The translations under genes were made by a program, and so were the position numbers. The notes under the pieces were generated by a model. That model was not told where the DNA came from. It saw only the letters and a program-made list of their open reading frames with translations, and did no database searches. Of a stretch of 64,000 bases of DNA, positions 49,188-57,766 are shown in pieces; position 1 is the first letter of the stretch, and each line of letters begins with the position of its first letter. Location of the stretch: positions 1 through 64,000 of the forward strand of contig JAFZWQ010000012.1 of assembly GCA_017617235.1 (NCBI GenBank), in the 5' to 3' direction. This DNA comes from Bacteroidaceae bacterium (GTDB taxonomy: Bacteria; Bacteroidota; Bacteroidia; Bacteroidales; Bacteroidaceae).

Positions 49188-51431
49188 ATGGGCAAAGGCA
49201 AGAAAAAAGGTGCCAAACGCATCACGAAGAAACAGATGATAGAGCGGGTGATGGGCCTGTTTGAGGGGCATCCCACGCAGCGATACGAACTGAAGGAAGT
49301 CTTCCGGCTCCTGGGCCTGGACACCCATCCGGCCAAGATGCTGTGCATGGATGTGCTGGAGCAGATGCTCACCGACGACTACCTGACCGAGAAGCCCAAG
49401 TACAACTACGGACTGAAGCAGCAGAGCCAGGTGATGGAGGGCGTGTTCCAGCGCAAGGCCAACGGCAAGAACACCTTCCAGCCCGACGAGGGCGGACAGC
49501 CCATACTGGTGGCCGAACGTAACTCGATGCACGCCATGGATGGCGACCGTGTGCGTGTGACCATGATGGCACGTCGCCGCAACCATGTGCGCGAGGGACA
49601 GGTGACCCAAATCCTGAAACGTGCCGACAAACAGTTCGTGGGTCGCTTGGAGGTTCATCGCGACCTGGCCTATCTGGTTACTGAGGACCGCACGCTGGCC
49701 AACGACATACTGATTCCACGCCGAAACATGAAGGGCGCCAAGCAGGGCGACAAGGTAATCGTGAAGATTCAGGAATGGCCTGCCGACGCCAAGAACCCCA
49801 TCGGCAAAGTGGTGGAGGTGTTGGGACAGTCGGGCGAGAACGAGACGGAGATGCACGCCATCCTGGCCGAGTTCGGACTGCCCTATACCTATCCCCAGCA
49901 GGTGGAGGATGCCGCGAACCGCATCAGCGACCAGATTCCAGAAGAGGAAATACGCAGGCGCGAGGACATGCGCGACGCGATGACCTTTACCATTGACCCG
50001 CGCGACGCGAAGGACTTCGACGATGCCATCTCCATCCGCAAAGTCAGCACAAAGCTGTGGGAGGTGGGTGTGCACATTGCCGACGTGTCGCACTACGTCA
50101 CCGAAGGCAGCATCATCGACAAGGAAGCCCAAAAGCGAGGCACCAGCGTCTATCTGGTGGACCGCACCATTCCCATGTTGCCCGAACGTCTGTGCAACAA
50201 CATCTGCTCGCTTAGGCCCGACGAGGACAAACTGACCTATAGCGTCATTTTCCTCATGGACGAGGCGGCTGTGGTGAAGGACTGGCACTTGGCAAAGACG
50301 GTAACCCGCAGCAACCGCCGCTTCATCTACGAGGAAGTGCAGCAGGTGTTGGAGGCACATGGCGAGGCCAGTCCCGAGGATTACAAGAACCCCGGCGACC
50401 ACGTTGACCCAGAGCGACCCGAATACGAACCGGCAGAACATTTTGCTGAGGAACTCATCACCCTGAACCGTATGGCCAAAGCTATGCGCCGTCGCAGATT
50501 TGCCGAGGGCTCCGTGGATTTCGACCGTCAGGAAACGCGCTTCGACATCGACAAGGACGGCAAGCCCCTGGGCGTGTATTTCAAGGTGGCCAAGGATGCC
50601 AATAAACTGGTCGAGGAGTTCATGCTACTGGCCAACCGCACCGTAGCCGAGAGCATTGGGAAACGTGGCAAAAACGGCAAAGGGCAAAAGACAAAAGACA
50701 ATTCCAGCAAGGTGTTCGTGTATCGTATCCACGACCAGCCCGACCAGAACAAACTCATCAACCTGTCCGAGTTCGTTGTTCGTTTCGGACTGAAGTTGAA
50801 ACCAACGGGCTCGAACGCGATGGTGGCACAGAGCCTGAACAAGATGCTGCACGATGCCAAGAAAACAAAAGCCTGCAACTTGGTGGAAATGGTTACCCTC
50901 AGAGCCATGATGAAGGCCAAGTACAGCACCGAGAACATCGGTCACTACGGATTGGCATTCGATTACTACACCCACTTCACAAGTCCCATCCGCCGCTATC
51001 CCGACCTGATGGTGCACCGACTGCTCTACCGCTATGCCGAGGGCGGCAGAAGCGTGATGAAGAGCAAGTTCGAGGAACTGTGCGAGCACGCCAGCGCCAT
51101 GGAGCAGACCGCTGCACAGGCTGAACGAGCCAGCATCAAGTACAAGGAGGTGGAGTTCATGCAGGACCGCATCGGACAGGAGTTCGACGGCACCATATCG
51201 GGCGTTACGGAATACGGCCTGTATGTGGAAATCAACGAGAACAAGTGCGAGGGTATGGTTCCCCTGCGCGACCTGGACGACGACTATTACGAGTTCGATG
51301 AAAAACAATACTGCCTATGGGGACGTCGCAACCACAAACGTTATTCGCTGGGCGACGAAGTCCGCATAAAAATAGCATCAGCAAATCTGGAACGCAAACA
51401 ACTATCCTTTACGATTGTGCGAGACAATTAA
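49188..51431 (+). CDS. rnr: Ribonuclease R (RNB family 3'-5' exoribonuclease)
   Basis: 747 residues. An N-terminal helix-turn-helix/cold-shock region (residues 1-230; VEVLGQSGENETEMHAILAE) leads to the RNB catalytic domain with FTIDPRDAKDFDDAISI (metal-binding Asp cluster), VGVHIADVSHYV, DRTIPMLPERLCNNICSL and HFTSPIRRYPDLMVHRLL. The C-terminal S1 domain contains YGLYVEINENKCEGMVPL. The N-terminus is very basic (GKGKKKGAKRITKKQ). In the RNB domain a Lys/Gly stretch (KRGKNGKGQKTKDN) is encoded by a GGCAAAAG-type short repeat (50665-50700), an unusual loop extension. It degrades structured RNA. Confidence 0.95.
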   Translation: MGKGKKKGAKRITKKQMIERVMGLFEGHPTQRYELKEVFRLLGLDTHPAKMLCMDVLEQMLTDDYLTEKPKYNYGLKQQSQVMEGVFQRKANGKNTFQPDEGGQPILVAERNSMHAMDGDRVRVTMMARRRNHVREGQVTQILKRADKQFVGRLEVHRDLAYLVTEDRTLANDILIPRRNMKGAKQGDKVIVKIQEWPADAKNPIGKVVEVLGQSGENETEMHAILAEFGLPYTYPQQVEDAANRISDQIPEEEIRRREDMRDAMTFTIDPRDAKDFDDAISIRKVSTKLWEVGVHIADVSHYVTEGSIIDKEAQKRGTSVYLVDRTIPMLPERLCNNICSLRPDEDKLTYSVIFLMDEAAVVKDWHLAKTVTRSNRRFIYEEVQQVLEAHGEASPEDYKNPGDHVDPERPEYEPAEHFAEELITLNRMAKAMRRRRFAEGSVDFDRQETRFDIDKDGKPLGVYFKVAKDANKLVEEFMLLANRTVAESIGKRGKNGKGQKTKDNSSKVFVYRIHDQPDQNKLINLSEFVVRFGLKLKPTGSNAMVAQSLNKMLHDAKKTKACNLVEMVTLRAMMKAKYSTENIGHYGLAFDYYTHFTSPIRRYPDLMVHRLLYRYAEGGRSVMKSKFEELCEHASAMEQTAAQAERASIKYKEVEFMQDRIGQEFDGTISGVTEYGLYVEINENKCEGMVPLRDLDDDYYEFDEKQYCLWGRRNHKRYSLGDEVRIKIASANLERKQLSFTIVRDN

Positions 51432-51481
51432 TAACTAACCTTTTATTAACTAACAACTAACCATTTTTTAAGCGTAAAAAG

Positions 51482-52906
51482 ATGAAAAGAGTAAGAAGAT
51501 TGTTTGTTTCGTGCCTGGCACTGCTGATGACAGCAACAGCCTGGGCAGACGTGGAGGTGAACGAAGAGACGTTCCCCGACGAAGTGTTCCGAAACTGGCT
51601 GATGGGCAGGTACATCGCCCGCGACGGCATCCTGACGGACGATGAGCTCGCGATTTTCGAGGAACTCGATTTGAAAGAGCTGGGTATCAAGAGTCTGAAG
51701 GGTATCGAGTATTTCACCGAACTGACGGAGCTGGATGTGTCGCAAAACGAACTGACGGAGTTGGATGTGTCGCAAAACACAAAGTTGCAGTATCTGTTTT
51801 GCACGAGCAACAAACTGACATCGCTCGACGTTTCTGCAAACAAGGCCCTGCTGGACTTGATGTGCAACAACAACCAACTGACAAAACTCGATGTGTCGAA
51901 TAACACGGCATTGTTGTACCTCAACTGTTACGATAACAAGTTGACGGAGTTGGATGTGTCGAAAAACACGCAACTATATGATATCATGTGCGGCTACAAT
52001 CAGCTGACGACGCTGGATGTATCGAAGAACACGCAACTGGAATATTTGTATTGCTATTCCAACCAGCTGACGGCACTGGATGTATCGAAGAATCTGATAC
52101 TTAGGGGCTTGAGCGTTAGTAACAACCAACTGACAGAGTTAGACGTGACAAAAAACAAGGAACTAATTGACCTGGATTGCGGACAAAACCAACTGAAGGA
52201 ACTGGTCGTTACGAAGAATACAAAGCTGCAGTACTTGTATTGCAATAGCAACCAGCTGACGGCGTTGGAACTGAAGTATAACCAGAGCCTAGAGTGGTTG
52301 TTCTGCTTCACTAATGAGTTGACGGAGTTAAACGTGCTGAAGAACCATGAACTGTCGTATTTGGATTGTAGTTTTAACCCCCTGACGGAATTGAATGTGT
52401 CGCGAAACCCGGAACTGAAATCACTGGATTGCGGCTTCATCCCGCTGACGGAGCTGAATCTGGTGAAGAATACGAAGCTGGAATACCTGTATTGCAGCGA
52501 GTGCCAGCTGACGTCACTCGACATGTCGCCAAACAAAAGACTGACAACATTGTATTGTTACAGGAACCCGATTTCGAGCGAAGGACTGGATTCCCTGATT
52601 GCAAGTCTGCCCGTGATTACTGGCGAAGAGATGGGCTTTTTCGCTGCAGTCGTCAACGAAGACGACGTGCTGTCCTCCATACAGGTGGCTGCCGCAAAAG
52701 AAAGAGGGTGGCAGGCGATGCATTGGGATTACAACGAGTCTGACTGGATGCCGTACGAAGGCTATGTTCCTGCTGGCATTTCTGCAGTTGACCGTCCGAT
52801 GACGAAGGGTGACGGGTGGTACGACCTGAATGGTCGCCGACTGAATGCCAAACCCACACAGCGCGGCATGTACATCCATCAGGGTCGTCGCATCCTGGTG
52901 AAGTAA
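51482..52906 (+). CDS. Secreted leucine-rich-repeat protein with C-terminal sorting-like tail
   Basis: 474 residues; signal peptide RLFVSCLALLMTATAWAD. After a short cap (VNEETFPDEVFRNWLMGRYI) come about 14 repeats of ~21 residues with the pattern LTELDVSxNxxLxxLxCxxN (~residues 75-370), similar to internalin-like and other bacterial LRR adhesins. The Cys in each repeat is notable. The C-terminus (WYDLNGRRLNAKPTQRGMYI then HQGRRILVK) matches the tail of the M60 protein and the 859-residue surface protein. It ends at a bidirectional terminator. Confidence 0.85.
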   Translation: MKRVRRLFVSCLALLMTATAWADVEVNEETFPDEVFRNWLMGRYIARDGILTDDELAIFEELDLKELGIKSLKGIEYFTELTELDVSQNELTELDVSQNTKLQYLFCTSNKLTSLDVSANKALLDLMCNNNQLTKLDVSNNTALLYLNCYDNKLTELDVSKNTQLYDIMCGYNQLTTLDVSKNTQLEYLYCYSNQLTALDVSKNLILRGLSVSNNQLTELDVTKNKELIDLDCGQNQLKELVVTKNTKLQYLYCNSNQLTALELKYNQSLEWLFCFTNELTELNVLKNHELSYLDCSFNPLTELNVSRNPELKSLDCGFIPLTELNLVKNTKLEYLYCSECQLTSLDMSPNKRLTTLYCYRNPISSEGLDSLIASLPVITGEEMGFFAAVVNEDDVLSSIQVAAAKERGWQAMHWDYNESDWMPYEGYVPAGISAVDRPMTKGDGWYDLNGRRLNAKPTQRGMYIHQGRRILVK

Positions 52907-52931
52907 AACCTGAAAACAATCGAAAAAAAAG

Positions 52932-52963
52932 AAGCACCGAACCCTCAGTTGGATTCGGTGCTT
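52932..52963. terminator. Bidirectional terminator between the LRR gene and tRNA-Pro
   Basis: A perfect 10-bp inverted repeat AAGCACCGAA / TTCGGTGCTT with an A8 run on the left and a T8 run on the right serves both converging genes. Confidence 0.85.
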
Positions 52964-52976
52964 ACTTTTTTTTGAG

Positions 52977-53050
52977 TCGGGATGACAAGATTCGAACTTG
53001 CGACCACACGCCCCCCAGACGCGTACTCTACCGGGCTGAGCTACATCCCG
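52977..53050 (-). tRNA. tRNA-Pro, anticodon GGG
   Basis: Read on the minus strand, CGGGATG / CATCCCG form the acceptor stem. The D arm (GCTC..GAGT), the anticodon stem CGCGT/GCGTG with loop CTGGGGG, and the T arm (GCAAG-TTCGAAT-CTTGT) follow, and the discriminator is A. The anticodon is GGG (proline CCC/CCU). CCA is not encoded. Length 74 nt. Confidence 0.93.
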
Positions 53051-53079
53051 CTCTTGCTCCGCTTTTGCGTTTGCGAGTG

Positions 53080-53111
53080 CAAAGGTACAACGATTTTTTG
53101 TTATGACCAAA
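53080..53111 (-). promoter_or_regulatory. tRNA-Pro promoter
   Basis: Minus strand: TTTG (plus 53108-53111), 20 bp, TACCTTTG (plus 53080-53087). It is interleaved with the aroA promoter on the other strand. Confidence 0.65.
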
Positions 53112-53128
53112 CTTTTTTCGTAATTTTG
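53097..53128 (+). promoter_or_regulatory. aroA promoter
   Basis: TTTG (53097-53100), 20 bp, TAATTTTG (53121-53128), 20 bp before the ATG. Confidence 0.65.
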
Positions 53129-53147
53129 TTCGCTGAAAACTATTTTT

Positions 53148-54410
53148 ATGGCAAACGAATACATCGACATCAAGCGCTCTCTGGCTGTTAGAACCGAGAT
53201 TAACCTGCCTGCGAGCAAGAGCATTTCGAACCGTGCACTCATCATTAATGCGTTGAGTCATAGCGAGATGGAACCGCAGAATCTGTCGGATTGCGACGAC
53301 ACACGAGTGATGATTGCAGCCCTGCGTAACATGCCCGAGGTGATAGACATCGGGGCTGCAGGTACGGCTATGCGATTCCTGACGGCCTACCTCTGCGTGA
53401 CACCGGGTGTCCACACGATTACGGGTACAGAACGCATGCGCCACCGTCCCATAGGCATTCTGGTGAATGCGCTGCGACAGCTGGGTGCAGACGTGCAGTA
53501 CGAGGGTGAGGAGGGTTTTCCGCCCCTGCGTATCGAGGGACGCAACGACCTCGAAGGGGGCAACGTGGTGATGGCTGCCGATGTCAGTTCACAATTCCTA
53601 TCGGCCTTGCTGATGATTGGTCCCACCCTGAAATGCGGACTGACGTTGAAACTGACAGGGCGTATTGCCAGCAGGCCTTACCTGGAGATGACGATGCAGA
53701 TGATGCGCACCTTTGGTGCCAAAGTGGAGTGGGAGAGTGACGACACCATATGTGTGGAACACGGAAACTACACTCCCACGCCCTACGTGATAGAGAACGA
53801 CTGGAGTGCCGCCAGTTACTGGTACGAAGTGGTGTCCCTGACCAACGACCCGGGAGCCTGGGTGGAATTGCCCGGATTGCCGATAGACAGTCTGCAGGGC
53901 GACAGTTGCGTGCGACTGATTTTCGATGAGTTGGGCGTAGGCACGCAGGAATGTGTGTGCACCAGCGGACAGAAAGGAATACGTCTGTACAAACAGGGGA
54001 AGGAGACGGATTACCTGAATTGCGACTTCACGGATTGTCCCGACCTGGCACAGACCATTGCCGTAACGTGTGCGTTGAAGGAGATTCCCTATTGCCTGTC
54101 GGGGGTGGAGAGCCTGCGCATCAAGGAAACCGACCGCTTGGCGGCTGTCCGTAATGAACTGGATGTGCTGGGATACAGGTTGAAAGAATCGGACTGCTGT
54201 CTGGAGTGGGGCGGCTTTTATTCCCACGACGAAAGCGAGACCGAATTGCCCGTCATCCATACTTATGAAGACCATCGTATGGCAATGGCCTTTGCTCCCG
54301 CCTGCTGTAAAAGACCTCAGGTGCGCATACTGAATCCTGCTGTCGTCAGCAAGTCGTATCCTTCGTTTTGGAATGATATGGAGAAAGCCGGTTTTAACGT
54401 ATGCAGTTAG
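53148..54410 (+). CDS. aroA: 3-phosphoshikimate 1-carboxyvinyltransferase (EPSP synthase)
   Basis: 420 residues; sixth step of the shikimate pathway. Visible: LPASKSISNRALII (PEP/shikimate-binding Lys-Ser), GAAGTAMRFLTAYL, RMRHRPIGILVNALRQLGAD, ADVSSQFLSALLM, SRPYLEMTMQMM, RIKETDRLAAVRNEL and TYEDHRMAMAFAPA. All major substrate motifs are present although the protein is of the divergent Bacteroidetes type. The stop overlaps the next ATG by 10 nt. Confidence 0.96.
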   Translation: MANEYIDIKRSLAVRTEINLPASKSISNRALIINALSHSEMEPQNLSDCDDTRVMIAALRNMPEVIDIGAAGTAMRFLTAYLCVTPGVHTITGTERMRHRPIGILVNALRQLGADVQYEGEEGFPPLRIEGRNDLEGGNVVMAADVSSQFLSALLMIGPTLKCGLTLKLTGRIASRPYLEMTMQMMRTFGAKVEWESDDTICVEHGNYTPTPYVIENDWSAASYWYEVVSLTNDPGAWVELPGLPIDSLQGDSCVRLIFDELGVGTQECVCTSGQKGIRLYKQGKETDYLNCDFTDCPDLAQTIAVTCALKEIPYCLSGVESLRIKETDRLAAVRNELDVLGYRLKESDCCLEWGGFYSHDESETELPVIHTYEDHRMAMAFAPACCKRPQVRILNPAVVSKSYPSFWNDMEKAGFNVCS

Positions 54411-54814
54411 CGATATACATTGTTGTGGCGCTGTGCCTGTTGGGAGGCGTAGCTGCCGTTTTGGGCTGGTGGCGCTATCGGCGTATGCCAGAGGACGAGC
54501 CTGTGCTGAATCCCGTGGATATGGAATGTTGCGGGCAGCACGAAGTGTGTGAGAAAGAAAGCCTCTTGGCCGCCCTGAGCAAGCAAATCGAGTACTACAA
54601 TGACGAGGAACTGGACCGTTATCGTGGTCGTCCGTCGGATGCCTTTTCCCTCGATGAAACCGAGGAATTTCGCGAAATCCTATACACCATGCGCGAGGAC
54701 GAAGTGGCTGGTTGGGTGCGCAGTTTGCAGTTGCGTGGCGTGGAGTTGCCGGATGGGGTGAAAGACGAGGTGCTGATGATAATTAATGAACGTCGAAGCC
54801 GAGGAGGGCAATAA
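54401..54814 (+). CDS. Small single-pass membrane protein of unknown function
   Basis: 137 residues. One N-terminal transmembrane helix (LAIYIVVALCLLGGVAAVLGWW) is followed by a basic stop-transfer and an acidic cytosolic domain with a Cys pair (DMECCGQHEVC) and a helical region (ETEEFREILYTMREDEVAGW). Similar proteins lie beside aroA/porW in other Bacteroidetes as far as I recall; no function known. It overlaps aroA by 10 nt, so it is translationally coupled. Confidence 0.72.
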   Translation: MQLAIYIVVALCLLGGVAAVLGWWRYRRMPEDEPVLNPVDMECCGQHEVCEKESLLAALSKQIEYYNDEELDRYRGRPSDAFSLDETEEFREILYTMREDEVAGWVRSLQLRGVELPDGVKDEVLMIINERRSRGGQ

Positions 54815-54868
54815 AATACTCGCGCGTGCGTTATATTTAATGTGAAGTTGGGAAGGGAATATCATATA

Positions 54869-57763
54869 ATGCATGAAAAGGGATGGCGTTTGCTATCTCA
54901 TTTTCTCATTTTCTTAATTTCTCATTTTCTCATTACCTCCTGTTCCACGAAAAAGAATACGTCGGCCACTCGCTTCTATCATGCTACAACGTCGCGTTTC
55001 AATATTCTCTACAACGGACAGGTAGCCTATGCCGAAGGAGTGGAGGCACAGGAGAATGGGCATCAGGACGACTACACCGATTTGTTGCCCATGAACCTGA
55101 GTACCAACAAGAGTACGGCCAACATGGGTAAGGGTAGTTTCGACAACGCCATCCTGAAATGCGAGAAGGCCATCAAACTGCATAGCATCAAAAAACGTCC
55201 GAAGACGAGCAATAACAAAAAGAAGTCGCCCAAGCAAAAGGAGTTCCTGGCAAGAAAGGAGTTTAACCCCTATTTGAAGCATGCCTGGCTGATGTTGGGC
55301 AAATCGCAGTTCAACAAAGGCGAGTTTATAGAAGCAGCTTCCACATTCAACTACGTTATCCGTCTGTATGCCACACAGCCCGAAGTTAACAGTGTGGCAA
55401 AGGCTTGGCTTGCCCGTTGCTATGTGGCACTGGAATGGCCATACGATGCGGAAGATATCCTGGACAAAATGCAGCGCGACAGCATAACTCCGGAAGGACG
55501 GCGCGAGATGGTCGCTTCGCGGGCGGCATACCTGATAGAGACGGGACAATATGCCGATGCCATTCCTGAAGTACAGCAGACCATCAAGCATACACGCCAT
55601 AAGATTCAGCGTTCGCGACTGAACTTCCTGGTGGGACAATTACAGCGCGAGACGGGACTGAATAAGGACGCATACAAGTCGTTTTCGAAGGTCATCCGCA
55701 GCAATCCTCCCTATGAATTGGCATTCAATGCCCGCATCCTGCAAACCGAGGTGATGTCGGGAACGCAACACAAACAGATGATTAAGAAGCTGTTGCGAAT
55801 GGCTAAGAACGACAAGAACAAGGATTATCTGGACCAATTGTATTATGCCGTAGGAAATATCTACCTGAATGTGGGAGACACCCTTAGTTGCATCGGGGCA
55901 TACGAGAAAGGTGCTGAGGAAAGTACGCGAAACGGTATTGCCAAAGCCGTATTGTTGCTGAAATTGTCTCAGCTTTACTGGGAACGCGAGAACTATGTCG
56001 ATGCCCAGCGCACGTATGCGGCTTGCATCGCTATTCTGAACAAGGAACATGACGCGTACAAGGAGGCAGAGGCACGTTCGAAAGCGTTGGACGAGGCTGC
56101 TCCGCCATTGGGTGTCATTAAGTTGCAGGACAGCTTACAGGCGCTGGCCAAGATGCCTGAGGCGGAACGTCTGGCTGCCATCGACCGTGTGATTGAGGCA
56201 CTGAAGAAAAAAGAAAAGGAGGAGGCTAAGAAGGCTGCTGCCAATGGAACCGATAACACGGGAAATGCGAATACTGGCGGCAATCAGCAGACGAACAGGA
56301 CAAATACACAGAACCAAACGCAGATATCGAATAACAAAGGTGCGTGGTATTTCTATAATCCACAGACGGTGATGACGGGTAAACAGGAGTTCCAGCGCCG
56401 TTGGGGTAACCGAAAGAATGAGGATAACTGGCGACGTTCGAATAAAACCGTGGCTTCGGGTGGCGAGTTCGAGGATTACAACTATGACGAGAATACAGAT
56501 TCGCTGGATGCCGTAAAAGATGCCGAACAGGAAGCTGAGGAACAGCGCGTGCGCGACTCGCTGGCGAACGACCCTCATCATCGCGAATACTACCTGGCAC
56601 AGATACCATTCACCGAGGAACAAATGGCTGCCTCGAACCAATTGGTGGAAGCTGCATTGTACGAAGGTGGCGTGAAGGTGATGGAGAAAATACAGAATTA
56701 TCCCTATTCCCTGCGCCTGCTGTTGCGTCTGCTTAAAGATTTCCCAGAGACGGAGAAACGGGCTGATACTTTCTATCATCTGTTCCTGCTCTATGGACGT
56801 ATGGATAGCACAGAACGGGCACAGGTGTTCCGTGATTCGCTGATAACGGCCTTCCCCGAGGACAAGAATGCTATTCGCGTGGCTAATCCCAACTATGAGA
56901 TGATTGCACGTTACGGACGTCATCTCGAAGATTCGCTGTATGCTGCAACCTACGAGGCATATAAGGAGAACCGATACGAGGAGGTGGACAGCAACTACCG
57001 TTATCATACCGAGAATTTTGAACAGGGGAAGCACAAGGCCCGCATTATGTTCATCCAGGCAATGAGTCTGCTATACAGGGGGCATCGTACGGAGTTCCTG
57101 GACATGCTGAAGGAAATAGTGAAGGATTACAGCAAGGAGGAAATTGCGGAGATGGCGGCTTACATCGTGAAGGGACTGCAGGACGGCCGTCTGCTGTCGG
57201 ACGATAAATACAATTCGAGCGATATATGGAAGCGACGCAAGTCGGATTGGGTGAATGGTGATTCGACACAGGTTGCTGATACCTTGAGTGCAGAGCGTTA
57301 CTCGACATTCAATTTTGTGTTGGCCTATCCCACGAATAGTCTCGACGAGGACCAGTTGCTCTACGAGATGGCTCGCTATAACTTCACCAGCTACATGGTG
57401 CGAAACTTCGAGATAGAGGTGATGGATGACAACGGTTTGTCCATGATGTGTATCAGGGGATTCCTCAGTTACGACGAGGTGCACGCCTATGCCCAGGCCC
57501 TATATTCCGACCCGCATATGTTTAAGGTGTTAGAAGGCATCCGAACCTTGCTGATAAGCGACGAGAACCTGGCTCGTTTGGGTACTTCATTCAGTTTCGA
57601 TGAATACAAGGAATTCTTCGACCGGCAGTTTGCACCGATGGACGTTCCAGAGGATTTACGTATCGATGAATTAGACCTGCCTTATGTTGACCCCGACGAT
57701 GTGCAGCCGAAGGAAGAGGAAGAAGAAACAGAAGATAATGACGATTTCCCATATGGTTTTTAA
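54869..57763 (+). CDS. porW: Type IX secretion lipoprotein PorW/SprE-like, TPR-rich
   Basis: I start at ATG 54869 (MHEKGWRLLSHFLI); an in-frame GTG lies at 54842. About 964 residues with a lipobox (FLITSC). The conserved PorW/SprE beginning STKKNTSATRFYHATTSRFN is followed by TPR-like helices (LKHAWLMLGKSQFNKGEFIE and others), an Asn/Thr/Gln-rich insert (~470-500), and a second TPR-like half ending in an acidic tail. PorW links the type IX machinery to the PorXY regulators. The signal peptide hydrophobic core is encoded by tandem TTTTCTCATTTTCTTAATT repeats (54892-54936). It is directly followed by porX. Confidence 0.87.
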   Translation: MHEKGWRLLSHFLIFLISHFLITSCSTKKNTSATRFYHATTSRFNILYNGQVAYAEGVEAQENGHQDDYTDLLPMNLSTNKSTANMGKGSFDNAILKCEKAIKLHSIKKRPKTSNNKKKSPKQKEFLARKEFNPYLKHAWLMLGKSQFNKGEFIEAASTFNYVIRLYATQPEVNSVAKAWLARCYVALEWPYDAEDILDKMQRDSITPEGRREMVASRAAYLIETGQYADAIPEVQQTIKHTRHKIQRSRLNFLVGQLQRETGLNKDAYKSFSKVIRSNPPYELAFNARILQTEVMSGTQHKQMIKKLLRMAKNDKNKDYLDQLYYAVGNIYLNVGDTLSCIGAYEKGAEESTRNGIAKAVLLLKLSQLYWERENYVDAQRTYAACIAILNKEHDAYKEAEARSKALDEAAPPLGVIKLQDSLQALAKMPEAERLAAIDRVIEALKKKEKEEAKKAAANGTDNTGNANTGGNQQTNRTNTQNQTQISNNKGAWYFYNPQTVMTGKQEFQRRWGNRKNEDNWRRSNKTVASGGEFEDYNYDENTDSLDAVKDAEQEAEEQRVRDSLANDPHHREYYLAQIPFTEEQMAASNQLVEAALYEGGVKVMEKIQNYPYSLRLLLRLLKDFPETEKRADTFYHLFLLYGRMDSTERAQVFRDSLITAFPEDKNAIRVANPNYEMIARYGRHLEDSLYAATYEAYKENRYEEVDSNYRYHTENFEQGKHKARIMFIQAMSLLYRGHRTEFLDMLKEIVKDYSKEEIAEMAAYIVKGLQDGRLLSDDKYNSSDIWKRRKSDWVNGDSTQVADTLSAERYSTFNFVLAYPTNSLDEDQLLYEMARYNFTSYMVRNFEIEVMDDNGLSMMCIRGFLSYDEVHAYAQALYSDPHMFKVLEGIRTLLISDENLARLGTSFSFDEYKEFFDRQFAPMDVPEDLRIDELDLPYVDPDDVQPKEEEEETEDNDDFPYGF
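54892..54937. repeat. TCATTTTCTC tandem repeat in the porW signal peptide
   Basis: Four tandem units (CTCATTTTCTCATTTTCTTAAT type) encode SHFLIFLISHFLI. No other identical array was seen, but the design parallels the repeat-encoded DUF4837 signal peptide. Confidence 0.7.
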
Positions 57764-57766
57764 AAT

